From contig NW_025778909.1 of assembly GCF_021130785.1 (NCBI RefSeq), forward strand, positions 102,110 through 166,109: 64,000 nt of DNA, in the 5' to 3' direction. Every line of letters begins with the position of its first letter. Position 1 is the first letter of the stretch. The notes beneath the pieces were generated by a model. That model saw only the letters and a program-made list of their open reading frames with translations. It was not told the DNA's origin and did no database searches. This DNA is from Homalodisca vitripennis. Lineage: Eukaryota > Arthropoda > Insecta > Hemiptera > Cicadellidae. Shown piece by piece: positions 19,896 through 33,784 of this stretch. The position numbers and the translations under genes are program-made.

Positions 19896-22160
19896 CCGCA
19901 TTTAAAAATGACATATAAATAAAATATGATTATGAAATTTCTGATAATAACCTTTTTTATTATTACTCACGTTTGTGTCCTCCTCGTATAGCTGTTAATA
20001 CACGCTACGAGGCTACATAATACACGTACCTCTGAATGGACACAATAAACGTCTTCGTGGTCTAATCTCTGGATCTTTTATCTTTAGAAGTCACTTTCAG
20101 CTGTAAACAGATAAAATAATTGTATCTGCCTGCAACTGTCTGAATTAGGGTTGCAAGAGTCTGTGAAACTTTGAACACTTTTAAAAACCTATATATGACA
20201 TTAAACCTAGTGTCACCTATCTGTGATACTAGGCGTAATCTCATAATAAATAGAGTTTACGGTTTCTACTATTATTGCGTGCTATTAAATCATTTACATT
20301 AGAACATTATTACACTAAGATATATTCTTCGTCTCTTCAGTTATAGCTCTTTATGCCGATCCATTACCAGAATATTTAGGTGACCCTTCCCTGCCAAAGT
20401 GTATCATGAAAGTAGTTTAGAACCTGAATCGTGTTCACAAGGTTTTATAATAATACATAGACAAGAGTTTCTGAAGAAGTTTCACCAGTGGCGATTTATA
20501 TCCAACCGTTACTTCGCTTTCCATGTACAAGTTTATATAGTTTAAGAACTTCAGAAGAATCAGAAGACAAAGGCCTAGTAACGTACAAAAGAGTAAACAA
20601 AATAATGTAACCGTGAACGTATTCTGATTTTAAATAACACAGTAACGCTAATATTTTATTACAATTATCACAACATTATCATAAAACAAATTATCATATA
20701 TTTATTTCAGGACTAAAAGAGAGCATATATAGACGATAATAAAGCATAAATTACAATATTAGTAAAAAACACAATACAGTTTCAAAATTAAAATAAGTAA
20801 ACATTAGTATACGATACAATGATACAGCTACTTTTATCAGGTCTCAATATTTTTAATTTCTATAAAATGTTTGTGATAATTTATTAAAAAAGAGGGAAAC
20901 TTTTTTTATTAAAAATGTTAATGTAATAGAACAAATACAGCTCTTTAAATATTCATTATATTATTTCAATTTTATTTCTGCCACTTTACTATTACTAAAC
21001 AAAAATGCATTATTTATAGACTAAGTTAAAATAAACATGGTCTTGTTAAGTTTTTCCCATTATTAAGTGTAGATATGTGTATAATTGTTCTAATGAAAAT
21101 AATATATGTAAGTATTGAATTAAAGAATAATAAGTATTAAAACAAACAAAAATAATTATTAGTAACCATAAATTGTTCACTCTACAGTGTGTAAAAAGGT
21201 TGCCTCATGTATTGATGTTATGATCCTATTTGGCTCAAATTGGTTAATGAGTCTCTCACTTAATTGATACCTGTAACCAAACTGCCAGTAGTTGATTACT
21301 GTGGAGAGAAACAATTATTACCGTAGTGGGAATTATAAACAGGAGGATGTTCCAATACTCTGAAAGTAATCTACGCTGCATTTGTAACAGTTCTGTAGGG
21401 CAGGTCGGTTTATGCGAGGAAATTTTTTTAAATCCATATGTATACATTTATTTTGTGTATATAGCCATAGCGTTATTGAATTTCTAATAAAGAATTATGG
21501 AAAATGTACCATATTCACCGGAACTTGGAACATATTTCTTAACCTGGATTCCATTACATTGCAAATCACTTACTCTATATATATATATATATAGCTTATT
21601 TACATACTTTATCACCTTTATATGACTCGAATAATTAACAGACATTTAGTCAGATAGTTGTAATAATCCTTTTAATATTCGTATTATGTACCTGAGAATA
21701 GTTGTGTCATCGACTACTTTTATTGCAGAAGACGGCTGTCTAATATGAGTCTTAAATACATATATAATGTGAATAACTTTAAAATTTATATTTTTACAAC
21801 TCTTACAACTTTGGCCATATCCCCAAAAATGGGATTTTGGGGTGTGGGGGCGGCTTGAATGTAAAAATCCCTTTACGTGACCTCATTTATGAACAGTGAA
21901 GACTAGCGCTTTCTATCTCAACCTATTAGAAAATGGCAAAACATAAACATCCACCTTCGGAAGGTAAATAACTTCAATATACTACTACATCCTTACAAAC
22001 TCAAACCTGATTTACAGTTATTACCTGCTGCCGGGCAGGCCTGCCTTATATTATCAGTGTTGAGAAAGTCCAGTTTCATGTTCAGTTTCTGGTTGGATAT
22101 AAGAAGTTTAAGTTTTTGTCATATTTTACGTTGAAATGTACTGTTTAAGTGTATTATAAT
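19896..22160. other. Gene-free AT-rich stretch
   Basis: No coding region was recognised. A stem CCCCAAAA-ATGGGA-TTTTGGGG lies at 21821-21842, followed by GTGTGGGGGCGG. A short AT run lies near 21576-21593. Confidence 0.4.
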
Positions 22161-22199
22161 ACTGATGATGCGAGAATACGGAGACCAGATGAGTTTTTT

Positions 22200-22640
22200 T
22201 TTCAAAATTGGCTACAAATGAAGCATTGTCTTGACGTTTTACAGTTGTTATAGAAGATCCTCATGCCTCAAAAAGAACTGTGTCTCAAATATTAGGTATA
22301 TCTCAACCATCAGTTTGTAATGTTTTACATATCAGTTGTTATAACACAATTCGTTTAATTCATGGGCTAAGTGAGGACGATTTTGATCGTCGAGTAGAAT
22401 TTTGTGAAATAATGATGCGAAACATGGATAATGATACAATTAGATTAAAAGAACGTTTCTTTCTCAAAAGAAGCAACTTTCAATTTAAATTGTAATGTTA
22501 ACAAACAAAATGTTTATTATTGGGCTGGTTATTTTATTGATGGAAACCTTAGTGCCGAGGTATACCAAGAAATGCTACGGAATTAGGTATATCCAGCTAT
22601 CCAAGTATTAACCAACAACTGTAATAAATTTCGGTTCTAG
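22200..22640 (+). pseudogene. Mariner-like transposase fossil
   Basis: Short pieces in changing frames read like a mariner transposase in order. VIEDPHASKRTVSQILGISQ and PSVCNVLH are the DNA-binding helix-turn-helix. SEDDFDRRVEFCEIMM is the linker. SKEATFNLNCNVNKQNVYYW matches the 'DEATF..N..VN.HN..YW' block that carries the first catalytic Asp; here the Asp is replaced (KEATF). FIDGNLSAEVYQEMLRN matches the next block. Stops and frameshifts separate the pieces, and the two later catalytic motifs are not seen. This is an old, non-functional copy; no terminal repeats were found. Confidence 0.5.
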
Positions 22641-25600
22641 CATATGGAGCACCTCAACACACATGCCTGCATTTCCACGAGTATTTATACAACAGTCGTA
22701 ATTCAAATAGTCCACAAAAGAATCTTCACACTATATATTATTCGCACTAAAATTAAGAAATAATATAACTTCACAGAGTATCACAATATAATTTTAGAAT
22801 TAAATTTAGGATATTTTGCTATCACTCAGGCGAGTAGGAAAATGCATTTCATCTTTTTTTGCCTGTATGTATTCCACAGAAGGTATCTATATGAACTTGT
22901 ATTGAAATGAAATATGAAAATGTTTCAATACGTTTTAGCAACACTCCTGTTACGCGAATACTGATAAACGTAAGATTTTCAAAACTTACTCATATTTATA
23001 TACTAACTGAGTAGTTGAAGTCATAAAATATTGATTTTAAAAACTATTTTAAATTGGCTAAAACAGTAGATTGCAGTGTTATAGTACATAATAAAAATAT
23101 AATTTTTATTTAGTTTTAATGTTATACTAACTAGTTGCTGTACATCACAATATATATTAACTCGGTGTTTAAAGGATAAATAAACTGAAATGTCTAATAA
23201 ACACGTTGTTACAGTTTTAGTGATACAAGCTACATGTTATTTGTAACATAGAAGATTTTTCGATTAATGGTTTAAGAAATCAATATGGAATGTTTACTTA
23301 AGCGATAAATTCTGCATCCAAGCATTGCGAAAAAAAGTAGTGCCCATCCGCCAAAACCTGACAAATCAACCCATTGAGGCTAATTGGTTTATCAATCTAG
23401 CTTGAGTTTTTGTCCATTTGGTCTAATTTATTTAGCACATTGTGGTTATATTGAAGACCATTCCAAATCCCGTTTAGTTTAACTGTAAGCTTTTCTCTTC
23501 TAATTTTCTTATTCTCTTAAGCAAACAATAGCTATTACGCTATATAGACTAACAAGAGTGTTGTGTGTGTTTGTCATTTACTGAGTGGCGATCTGTAATG
23601 CTTTTGTTTTATTTTCATAAATTAAATAAACAAGTGGCTTTTATTTAAATTTGTATAGTGACTGTTATGAAATTATACCTGATAGTTAGACTGTTTAAGT
23701 TTTTTTACATTATAAAAATTTCTTTATATTTGAACTTAACCGCCAATTTGTTTAAAAACGTGTAATGACAAGGAAGATTGAAGATTTTTGGCACGCACTA
23801 CTGGTTAATTGGAAAACTGCTAATTAAAGCGCGTTACAATACAAGCTAAGGGTACATCACACCACAAATGGAGTAACAGTCTCCACCGAGGTTCAATGCA
23901 AAATCTTAAGTCTATAAAGTTTTTGACAAATAGAACAACACAACAGAAAATAAATTTTTACTTCTCTAACAAACAAAATAGAAACTGTATCAGCCTACTA
24001 ATTGATAGTCTTCAAGGGCGCTTATCCGAATTCCATGTTTGGACATGCAACTGATAAGTATAACATGATTACAACTCATTACATTCTATGTAGAAGTACT
24101 GTTTAGAGCAAAAGTTCAAAATTCTACAAATTAAATCTTTAGAAAGAATTTAGGTAAACAATACATTCATATTATTTTCATTAAATTGCGTTTCATACCT
24201 GTGAAACAAATCATCATATAATAATTATTATAAAATGTGGTTAATTGGGCTACATTTGTTAATATTTCACATGTTAAACTATACAAGAGTGCGGAAAAAT
24301 ATTGAAATGATCCAATATATTAATGCACATGTAAACGTAGAAACATACAAACTTGAACAGGGATGTAAGGCATAAAATTGAACTTTTTTATGCAACCAGT
24401 AGCTCTTCACTATCTCAGGGGGATGGCCCGTAATAAGTCAGTGGTAAATCTTAAATATAAGAATAGGACTACGTGCATACCATTTTAAATTTCTTAATTA
24501 GTACAACATCATGCAGCAAAACAGATCTAAACATGCATTTTAATTCTAAACAAAATAACGGTGCTCTCGAGTGTCAATACTGATCTTATGTGTAAGTTCA
24601 AGAATGGCATAATATTATTGTAACCATATCAGATGAAGCCACAATATTTTACTTATGATTACTATACACCAACACCTACTTTAAGATATTTTGACCATAT
24701 ATTCCATATATGGAAACGGTCTACGAGGAGTAAGTAGCAAAACTTTAATGTAAGCATAGCATGACAGCGTATTGTAGAAGAAGCTGGGCGTATTCCAGTA
24801 GTTGTAATAAAAAACGTGTTGTCGGCGTTTTATCATCGGCTGGGATATTACTAAGAAGCAATTTGAACACATACTATAACAGCCTAGATAGGTGATTTTG
24901 TATTGTTATTTTAATAGTCCCTTAAAATTGTTAATTTGAAATTAAACTGATTAAGGAAACTTTCTGTATTTTCTGCTAAATCTACAGTTTACTTTTAAAA
25001 TTTTTAACCACGATAACTGTGTAACGAATAAAGCTTTTTAAATGCGGTTTTTGGCATACTTCTTTGCTTAACTAGCCCTTTGAAGTAATGTGAATATTAT
25101 CCTGTGCTTACATTTAAAACTTCTCTTGACTCCTCGTGGACCGTTTCCATAAAAGAATAAAATGACACTGAATATGTGCATCACAAAGTACAACTTTATG
25201 CCCATGTCACTGTATAAAGTTTTATAGTCGTACGTTTACAAGAACAGGAAACATTAGACCGTTTAAAGACTTTTCAGCACCCATGTATTAAAACTAACCA
25301 GAATTTTCTTTAAACATTTCTAAGTTTGATACTTTCTTGTTGTCAACATAGTTACCAATTAGACCAATGTAGAAATACTCGTAAAGCTCAGAAAAATCCC
25401 ATGGAGTAATATGCAGTATAATCTAACTCATTGTTCCTATAAAAATGAAGCTTAGATTTCAAGTAAATATGAAAAATCATTTTTCTAGGTATCGTGTGGA
25501 CAAAAAGACAGGCAGATATTATATTTTCTAGCCATACGAGTGATAGGCTTCACTAACTTGGATACAATTAACGTGTAGTAAATAATATGAATGTGCTAAT

Positions 25601-26280
25601 ACTATATGTGCCAGTATCTTGAATGTTTAGAAATATTACAACGCACTCGACTGTAGCTATACTCTGTTCGTAGGATCCAGGGCCCTGAAGGATTACTCAC
25701 CCTCCGTGATACAAACGGTCTTAAATGCTCAGTCACAGCTGCAATGTTCGGGCTGCTCCGTCTATCATCAACTGTGTTCTTGATATACATAAAATTGCTT
25801 TGTAATTCCTAAGTAATTCCCTTAACTTAAATTCAAACGTAGTTAAAATAAACACGTATTACGTCCTCTAATACATATTGTGTTTATGACGTTTTTAGAC
25901 TCATTTATTTAATTTTTCAAGGAGTTAACATGTTTCATAAACTTATTTAACAGGGTAAAAATAGCGTTACCATATTTATGACTCACGATATGCAGGTACG
26001 GATGACTGCCGGCTGTGGGAACGCGTGTACGAGTATGTGTAGGGGCAAGAGTGTAAAATTAAATAGACGAGTTAGAATTTGAGAAGAGTTAAGTGAATAT
26101 AATTAAACTATAAACAAATTTAACATGTACAAATATTAACATTTAAGTGTATTTATAAGGTAATAGATATAATAATGTTTTTTACTAATTCAATGTAAAA
26201 TTTATAGCTTCTAAGATTCTAATTTTAAATATGTAATATTGAAAATGAAGAGGCATTACATAATTCTGGTCTAAGCGTCA
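22641..26280. other. Gene-free AT-rich stretch
   Basis: I see no recognisable gene or element. Frames of about 60 codons at 24681 and 25602 (minus strand) have no motif. Confidence 0.4.
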
Positions 26281-26288
26281 ATGCTACA

Positions 26289-26290
<2 letters not shown>

Positions 26291-26341
<51 letters not shown>

Positions 26342-26364
26342 TCTCTCGCTCTCTCTCCCCCTCT

Positions 26365-26444
<80 letters not shown>
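26291..26444. repeat. (CT)n microsatellite
   Basis: About 150 bp of CT dinucleotide with a few interruptions (CACT, CGCT, CCCC) in the middle third. The long Ser-Leu and Arg-Glu frames read from it are artefacts of the repeat. Confidence 0.95.
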
Positions 26445-26448
<4 letters not shown>

Positions 26449-26860
26449 GGAAACTTTGAAAAACAACAAAGTCTACACCGACTGGAGCTAGAGTCAACTG
26501 TCCTGCGGTTTGTCTTCTACACGCTGAGTTGTTTGTCAATACCTGGGTCCTGCAACTTCATTCGATATTGGTCCAATGTGATATCATTTGTACACAAAGA
26601 TTTTATTTGTGTTATTATAGTAAACAATGAGTTTAACAATGTGTTTGTTCTGAATTACGAAAAACATTTAAAAACACTAAACATAATTATTTGTCGTAAT
26701 CATTTTAGGCCTAAAAACTAAAATTATGACAAATATTTAATCGGCTCAACAGAAGTATATGTTTTTTAACGTGATATTTATTCTTTACTACAGTAAAAAT
26801 AGATTTGTGTGTTTTAATACAAGAAAAACAACTGGCTTACATTTTAAACTGTGAGTTTAT

Positions 26861-27047
<187 letters not shown>

Positions 27048-27080
<33 letters not shown>

Positions 27081-27119
27081 TTTTGTATTTCTGTATGCAT
27101 ATAATGGTCAATATTGTTT

Positions 27120-27181
<62 letters not shown>

Positions 27182-27203
27182 GCATACAGAAATACAAAAG
27201 TAC
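27048..27203. repeat. (AT)n tracts and perfect 27-bp inverted repeat
   Basis: Bases 27077-27103 (starting GTACTTTTGTATTTCTG) are repeated exactly in inverted form at 27177-27203. The 73-base spacer consists mainly of two (AT) runs broken by a single TT. An additional (AT) run lies directly to the left (27048-27076). Confidence 0.9.
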
Positions 27204-30200
27204 ACATATAACATAGTGTACGTAATAAAATGTACATATAAAAATTATTTCGTCGTTATTGATTAAGAGACAGACTTAAAACATTGTATTAATCCTCGTA
27301 ATATATTAAATTGTTTATTTTGTTGCCAAGTATTTGTGAACATCCCCTCAGCAAGAAGAGAAATATAGAATTGGTAATAGAAGTATTATTGTGGATGCGA
27401 CTAATATCACTCGTCAGTTTAGTTCAAAGAGAAATGTTTGAGTGGTTAATAGCAGCCACTATTGTTTAAACTAATTAATATGTGGAATTCATTTATCAAA
27501 GCGTTAATTTTTGGAAAACCCCCTTTCACAGGTTGATAAAGCAATTAACGGGCACTGAAAATAGTTTTTTTAGGAACCTTACCTATACTTACTGCACTAT
27601 ACACTCAAACTTACTTGTCTTTTTTAAATGCTGGTGTAGGATTATTAGTATTAACATTTTTTATTTTTATAATTTACGGTTCGTAAGATTATAGCAAGAA
27701 CCCCAAAAATCACATTTTGACTGTCCTATATCTTTTCATGAAACTTATTGTATCTCAGACATGTACAATTTCTAGATATGCCCATCTACTCAAAAAACTT
27801 AAGAAAAATAATTTTACACCCATTTCCCGTGTAATTAAAATAATATTTACTTTGTCAACAGTATGTTACCTTGATGTCATGAAATAGAAAAGATAACACA
27901 ATCAGTATTCCCATCGCAATAAAGGTCACAAATCGTTATATAAATAAATGCACTTAGGTAGGTTTTCCAACTATTAATATTAGAATTTATTTCAATATAA
28001 CAGAGTCTGTTTCATTTTATATTTGTATACAAATATTTTTTTTATTTTAATCTTATTTCGTGTTAAGCTAAGACAAAATTGTTTATGTAGATTGTATATT
28101 AAAGAAATAAAGCTTTTTTAAATTAAAATTTATATAATATAAGGCGAAAACGTAATTAGTATTAAAAAATACATACATTGAAATATCTTTACGAAATCAA
28201 ATGATTGTAAAATATACATTGAAACTTGTCAGCTTCTTTTTTTTTGTAAAAATTGAGCTTTTTGCAAAGTAAGGAAAACTTACTAGCTACAATTTCATTT
28301 TGGAATTTACCGTAAACTGTGTATTGTTTTCATAATTATAATATTACATTATTAAGTATATGAGAGTTTTTAAATTAAAATTTTGTATCATCAAAATGAG
28401 TATTAGGAACAGCTCTATCACTAAGGTTCTTTGTGCTTAATAAACACAGAGATAAAAGTATATGGCAGAGGAAAATTGTTTCCTCCATACATAAGATTAA
28501 CCGGAGGGTATAAACAACTTTTCCCAGAACCCTCTTAGAAACGTCGAGGTCGAGTATTCAATTTCCTATACACTTCAGAACTTTGGAATAAAAAAGTAAA
28601 TACTTTATTAAAATCTGTATTAAAAAGAACAGCATAATGCTTTGTTTATTTATACATGACATCATATTTGTCATTAGGTTTTAATCAGAGATATTATTAT
28701 TATACTTTATTAAATGAAATGTGCTGTCATAGCAAGTAATAATAATTATAATTTTATATCTTAATATTACATTTATATAACATACAATATTGACTACAGA
28801 TGTCATATTTAATTCGTACTGTGAAGTTTAGGCTATAGTTGTAGAGTTACAACTCGAGTCTTTTTGAAACGAAATTAATTTTACCATATTAGATTACCAC
28901 CATTAACATTTATTTAAATATTATTTGTGTTGTAAAACTTTTAAATTTAAAGTATTTGTAGCATTTATTTTTAAATAACTTTTGCAAATTTCATAGAATT
29001 TAATAACTTGAGAGGTAAAATATTGCTTAATTTATGAAACAAACACTCCAATATTGGAGTTTCCGTTTCATAGATTAAGTATTTGATTTCCAATAAGAAT
29101 AAGCTGATAAAATGTAGGTAACATATTGTATTAAAATCCATAAACCACGTTTGGACCTCGCTAACGTTTACAAGCCTCTAAAGTAGTGAACCCTAGAATC
29201 GTTTAACTTATATTTCCTCTTCTTCCTGTTATTGGATCAGTCTATCTTTTGGATTTAAGAAAGTTAACCTCTAGAAGCCCTGAAACCCACTCACCAACTC
29301 TGGAACCATATAAATCTTTTATCAGACCACTTGCTTATAAAATAATATGCTATGTAGTGTACAGTGCTTATAAAATAAGTGTCATGCATTTTGAAGTCTA
29401 TAGGTCAGGTCTTATTTTACAAATCTCTCGGACAATTAGTTGAACAAAAATGAAACTTTCCAGCTTTGGGAATGAAAGGGTTTGATAAACGTTAACCAGT
29501 AAGGTTTATTTATTACATATAAAATTACTTCTATCTCGTTATTAAATAACTCACCATATACCAACAGCTGATTGCAAGGTATATTAAATAAGTATCCAAC
29601 TAGAAAAAAGATATTTATTGGTTAATAAGTTTTAACTAGAGATATCTAAGAATTGCCATGTAGACTTAAATCACATATTCCTACGTTCCTGTCATTATGG
29701 CATGCTGTGAAGACTTTTTTGGAATAGATATCAGCATAAATCCGGCAACAAAATGTACAAACACTATCCCTTGACGATGACTGTTTTGTGTAGAACTATT
29801 GGATAAATACTTTTGTGCAAACATAAGGAAATACCGATACCAAGAAATCCTCTTTAAACAAGCCAAAGTCAACACTGACAGAGTTCAACCAGACCTTCCG
29901 TCGTTTGTCTTTCCTGGCTGTTTATGCCGACGTTGTCTTCCTGCTGCAATATATTATGTTGAATTTACAACGTTAAACATTTTCATTACGTATGAATATA
30001 ATTCTTCCATAGAGATTGAAAATATAATAGTTAAGATGGTATGCTAAGGCCATTAGAGACACACCGTTTTTAGCGCCTGGATTTATCACACATTTTGATT
30101 TTATGATTATTGAATTAAAAAAAAGCCGAGCATTTTGTACTTTATCGGTAAAGTTTAAGAAATAAAAAAATAAGAAAGGTTTAACGGGATTGGACGGAAT

Positions 30201-32454
30201 TTATATTGAAGTCATAAATAAACGAGAAACAGACTGTTAAGCTAGAAATTGTAGAAAACAGTACTTTTAATTCCTACTATTAGCTGCAAATCTTTTCGTG
30301 ACGTAATAATTACTTTATCAACCTGGAAATTTACGTAAAAACTAAATCCCGAGACATGTAATATAAAAAAGAAGAAATAAAGTTTCCGGGAATAACTTCA
30401 ATCTTATGTATTAAAGTTAAATGAATTCCCATGAAGAATCCATTGGTGAATAATTAGAATATTAGTCACATGTTAAAATTAAAGTATTAACCATTTCAGT
30501 GGTTTTATTCATAACTTCTATCAATATACCAACATTACTGGTGAAAACAAAAGCTGATTTAAACATTGTGTATGTTATTGTTTATTGATTCGCCGTTCCG
30601 TTTATAGTGAATAATAGGAAAAATTGCAAATCAAACGTAAGAGGAGAACCGTCTTAATCAAAAGTAGAATGCGGTTATAAAACTATTTACAAGAATACAC
30701 GAATAGAGATTATGCTTATAACGAGAGATACTTTAAGCACGCTTACAATAAACTCTGTTTTAAATACGGTAAGAATTTATTGTATACAAGTATTACGTGG
30801 TGTGTTTTATATATGTGTTTTAGCTATTGTTTTTGAAGCTCTATTAATTATGTTACCATAACTTTTTAGGAACTGTTTAAGTTTCAGTGAATTTGTATAT
30901 ACTATTTCCAGTAAATGTTCGTGTCAATATGGATATAACATTTATTTATACATTTTCATGAATAGCCTATACTGTCTCATTAATGTTTGTAAATATATAA
31001 TTTTGTTCTAAAAGCTAGATTACAATCTTTTTAACATTTTCACATAATATTGAATGAATGTATATCAATTATTTACCTTTCGCAACTAATGAATATTTAT
31101 TTTGTTCAATAAACACTATTATTAAAACGATATCCTTTTATTGATACGTAAATATAAGTTAAATATTGTATTACTACCCAAAATGTAAAAAATTTTAAAA
31201 TACTTGCAAGCATAATAGTGTAGAAGATTTTTTAAAGTAATTAATGGAAAAAATCCACATGCAATAATGCAAGAAACAAAGGTATTCCAGGGGTTTCAAT
31301 TAACACACAAGAAGAAACTCAACACAAATATCTGGTAGTGACATAAAACTCGGGGAAAAGTTTTATCGATTACTTACAGAAGAAATGAATTTCTTCTGAA
31401 CCATCTGTTTATCAGGGTTTACCGCGGCAATTCAGATGTTAATTAACGAATTCCGTCACGAGAGTCTGAGAATCTATTGCTATTAACAGCAGGTAATCTA
31501 AATTTGGAATGAATCCAACCATCAGATTCGGACTTGAAATATGTTTATTTGGTTTAATCTTGATGAAAACTATTCTCGCACCCCACTGTGTGATAAATAA
31601 GTTTGAAATTGTTTTCATGGCTGAGCATGAGTGGTAATTTTTAGATTGATGTTTAACTTACATTGTTTCAATTAGATATTTTACTGAGGCTTCGTTAAGG
31701 AATTGTGTTATGATAAAATGATAGCGATTTTACGAACTTAAGGATACAAGGGTAGACTTATTCTATACTAATACACAAGTGAGCCAGTGGACATAAACTC
31801 TTTTTATTAATTGGGAATAATAAATAAATAGTATTAATTGTGACGTATCATAACTGAACAGCAACGATGTTTAATTTAGTAGCCTACATGAAGTACGATA
31901 ACTTAATACTTATAAGTACACTCTGGTGAATAAATACGAAAACTTTGTGAAAAATAATGATAGAAAAATTATGGATTATGGTGGTAAAAAGGGCAACTTA
32001 GTATCTACATGCAGAAATTGAGTATATGTCTGGTAGATGATAATCAAGTTGCCTGAAATGAGAAAATGTGTTTAACAATTTTTTTTATTGTTTAACATCA
32101 AATTACAGAGATTTTTATGCATTTCAGTATATGAAATTGGTATGTTACTAAAACTTTATTTGTTTTAAAATAATCCGTTGTAACTGTTGTACTGCAAAAA
32201 ATATTTTTAATTTTTAAATTATATAGTTTACAACTTTAATTTATTATTTAAAAAAAATCTTTAGGAGATAACGCAGGAGCTTCATTTCAGAGTAGTCTTT
32301 ATGCATAAGAGAAATTCAAAACTTCCTGTCTGTTTACCAAATGGGTTCAGAGATAAAAAGTGGTAACGGGTAAATAACAAGAGATGGACGAAAAGGTAAT
32401 GCTTTCTTTAAAGTGAGCGTATAAAAAAACACCCACACACTAACATACATATTA
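27204..32454. other. Long gene-free AT-rich stretch
   Basis: No coding frame has recognisable content. The 60-80-codon frames at 27482, 29249, 29681 and 29799 lack motifs. Bases 29880-29950 are slightly GC-richer, but no splice-bordered open block was convincing. Confidence 0.4.
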
Positions 32455-33782
32455 ATGTGTGCTTCAAAAAAATGTATGCACACTTTGAACTTCCATAGAA
32501 AATTTATTTACCGTTCTACAAAGTAAAATTTCAGGAAATTAGAAAGCTTAAAGTCCAATGTAAATGAAACGTAATTACAAAATGTTAATACTGTTCAAAT
32601 TGGTGACCTGCAGCATCAACACAATTCCGAGTACGAGTCACCACTGATTCTGTACATCGTATCAAAACGTCCAATGAGATTTCTATACACACAGCTTGAA
32701 TCTCATTCCAAAGAATGTCTAGGTTACGTGGTTTACGTTTGTACACCTCATCTTTTACTGTGCCCCATAAGAAGAAATCAAGTGGTGTAAGGTCTGGAGA
32801 GCGTGCTGGAAACTCGATTGGCCCCCTGCGTCCTATCCACTGGCCCGGCAAATTTTGATCCAGGTAAGCTCGTACGTCCCTGTGATAGTGCGGCGGGGCA
32901 CCATCTTGTTGAAAATAAAAATTATAATTACCGTATAATGCACGAATGGCAGGAAATATGGAATCAGCAAGCAATTTTTAGGTAATTAATACCAGTTACA
33001 GTACCTTCAAATCGAAAAGGTCAAATGAGTCCCATTGAAGACAAACCGCACCACACATTTACACCAGGCAAATTTACAGCTTTTTCAATTGTAATGTGAG
33101 GATTGTCTTCAGCCAAGTAAACACAATTGTGCCTATTGACAGTTTCATTAAGTTTGAATTGGGCTTCATCCGACCAAATGATGCTACCCATAAATTCCGG
33201 TTCACATATCACCATCTCCTGAACCCATTCACAAAATTGCAACTTTCGATCTGGAGCGTCGTCACTTAACTGTTGTACCAGCCTTTGAATGTAAACACGA
33301 TACTTGCCTCTCTTCAGAATGCGTAGCACGCTGCTAGCACTTACATCACTTTCACGTGCCCCTTGCCTTGAAGATTTGTTAGGAGAGCGTTGAAACAGTT
33401 CCAAGACTGCTGTTGAAGACTCATTACTTGTAGCTGTTCGAGGTCGACTTGAATGACCTTTATGCACATCACACACTGTTCCATGAACTTCGAATTTGTC
33501 TCGTATGCGTGTAATTGTTAATCTTGAAGGTGGTTCTGTATCATAATCCCTTCTCCACTGTCTTTGAACTTCATTTACTTTCTCAAACTTCCAGTACCAC
33601 TTAATAACCTGCTTACGTTCTTCAAAACTCAAACGTACGTCCGCCATGTTGATATTACAAATTCCAACTAACAATGTAACATAAAGGGACGATTATGCTG
33701 CCACCTGGCGAAGAAATATAACATTAGCCTTGTAGAGCGGGAAAACTACGATAGTGTGTATTCATTTTTTTTAAGCACCCGG
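32455..33782 (-). mobile_element. 1.33-kb DD41D mariner element
   Basis: Both ends are flanked by TA (32453-32454 and 33783-33784), the mariner target duplication. The terminal inverted repeats are imperfect, about 30 bp: the left end reads ATGTGTGCTTCAAAAAAATG and the right end, inverted, CCGGGTGCTTAAAAAAAATG, both continuing into a .CACAC block. The transposase gene lies inside on the minus strand and fills most of the element. A TATA microsatellite follows the right end. Confidence 0.8.
32585..33647 (-). pseudogene. DD41D mariner transposase, two lesions
   Basis: The start is taken at MADVRLSFEERKQVIKWYW (33647). The N-terminal half has two helix-turn-helix regions and the linker. The catalytic domain shows IIWSDEAQF (first Asp), VNVWCGLSS, FQQDGAPPH (second Asp) and SPDLTPLDF (third Asp), with 41 residues between the second and third Asp. 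That spacing is the DD41D (rosa/IT-like) class, not classical DD34D. A TGA at 33021-33023 and a one-base insertion in an A-run near 32975 break the frame. The rest looks intact to FEQY*, so it decayed recently. It cut and pasted DNA at TA sites while active. Confidence 0.8.
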
Positions 33783-33784
33783 TA

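Noticed and set aside
26281..26721. Ser-Leu and Arg-Glu repeat proteins
   Set aside because: They are translations of the (CT)n microsatellite with no coding flanks.
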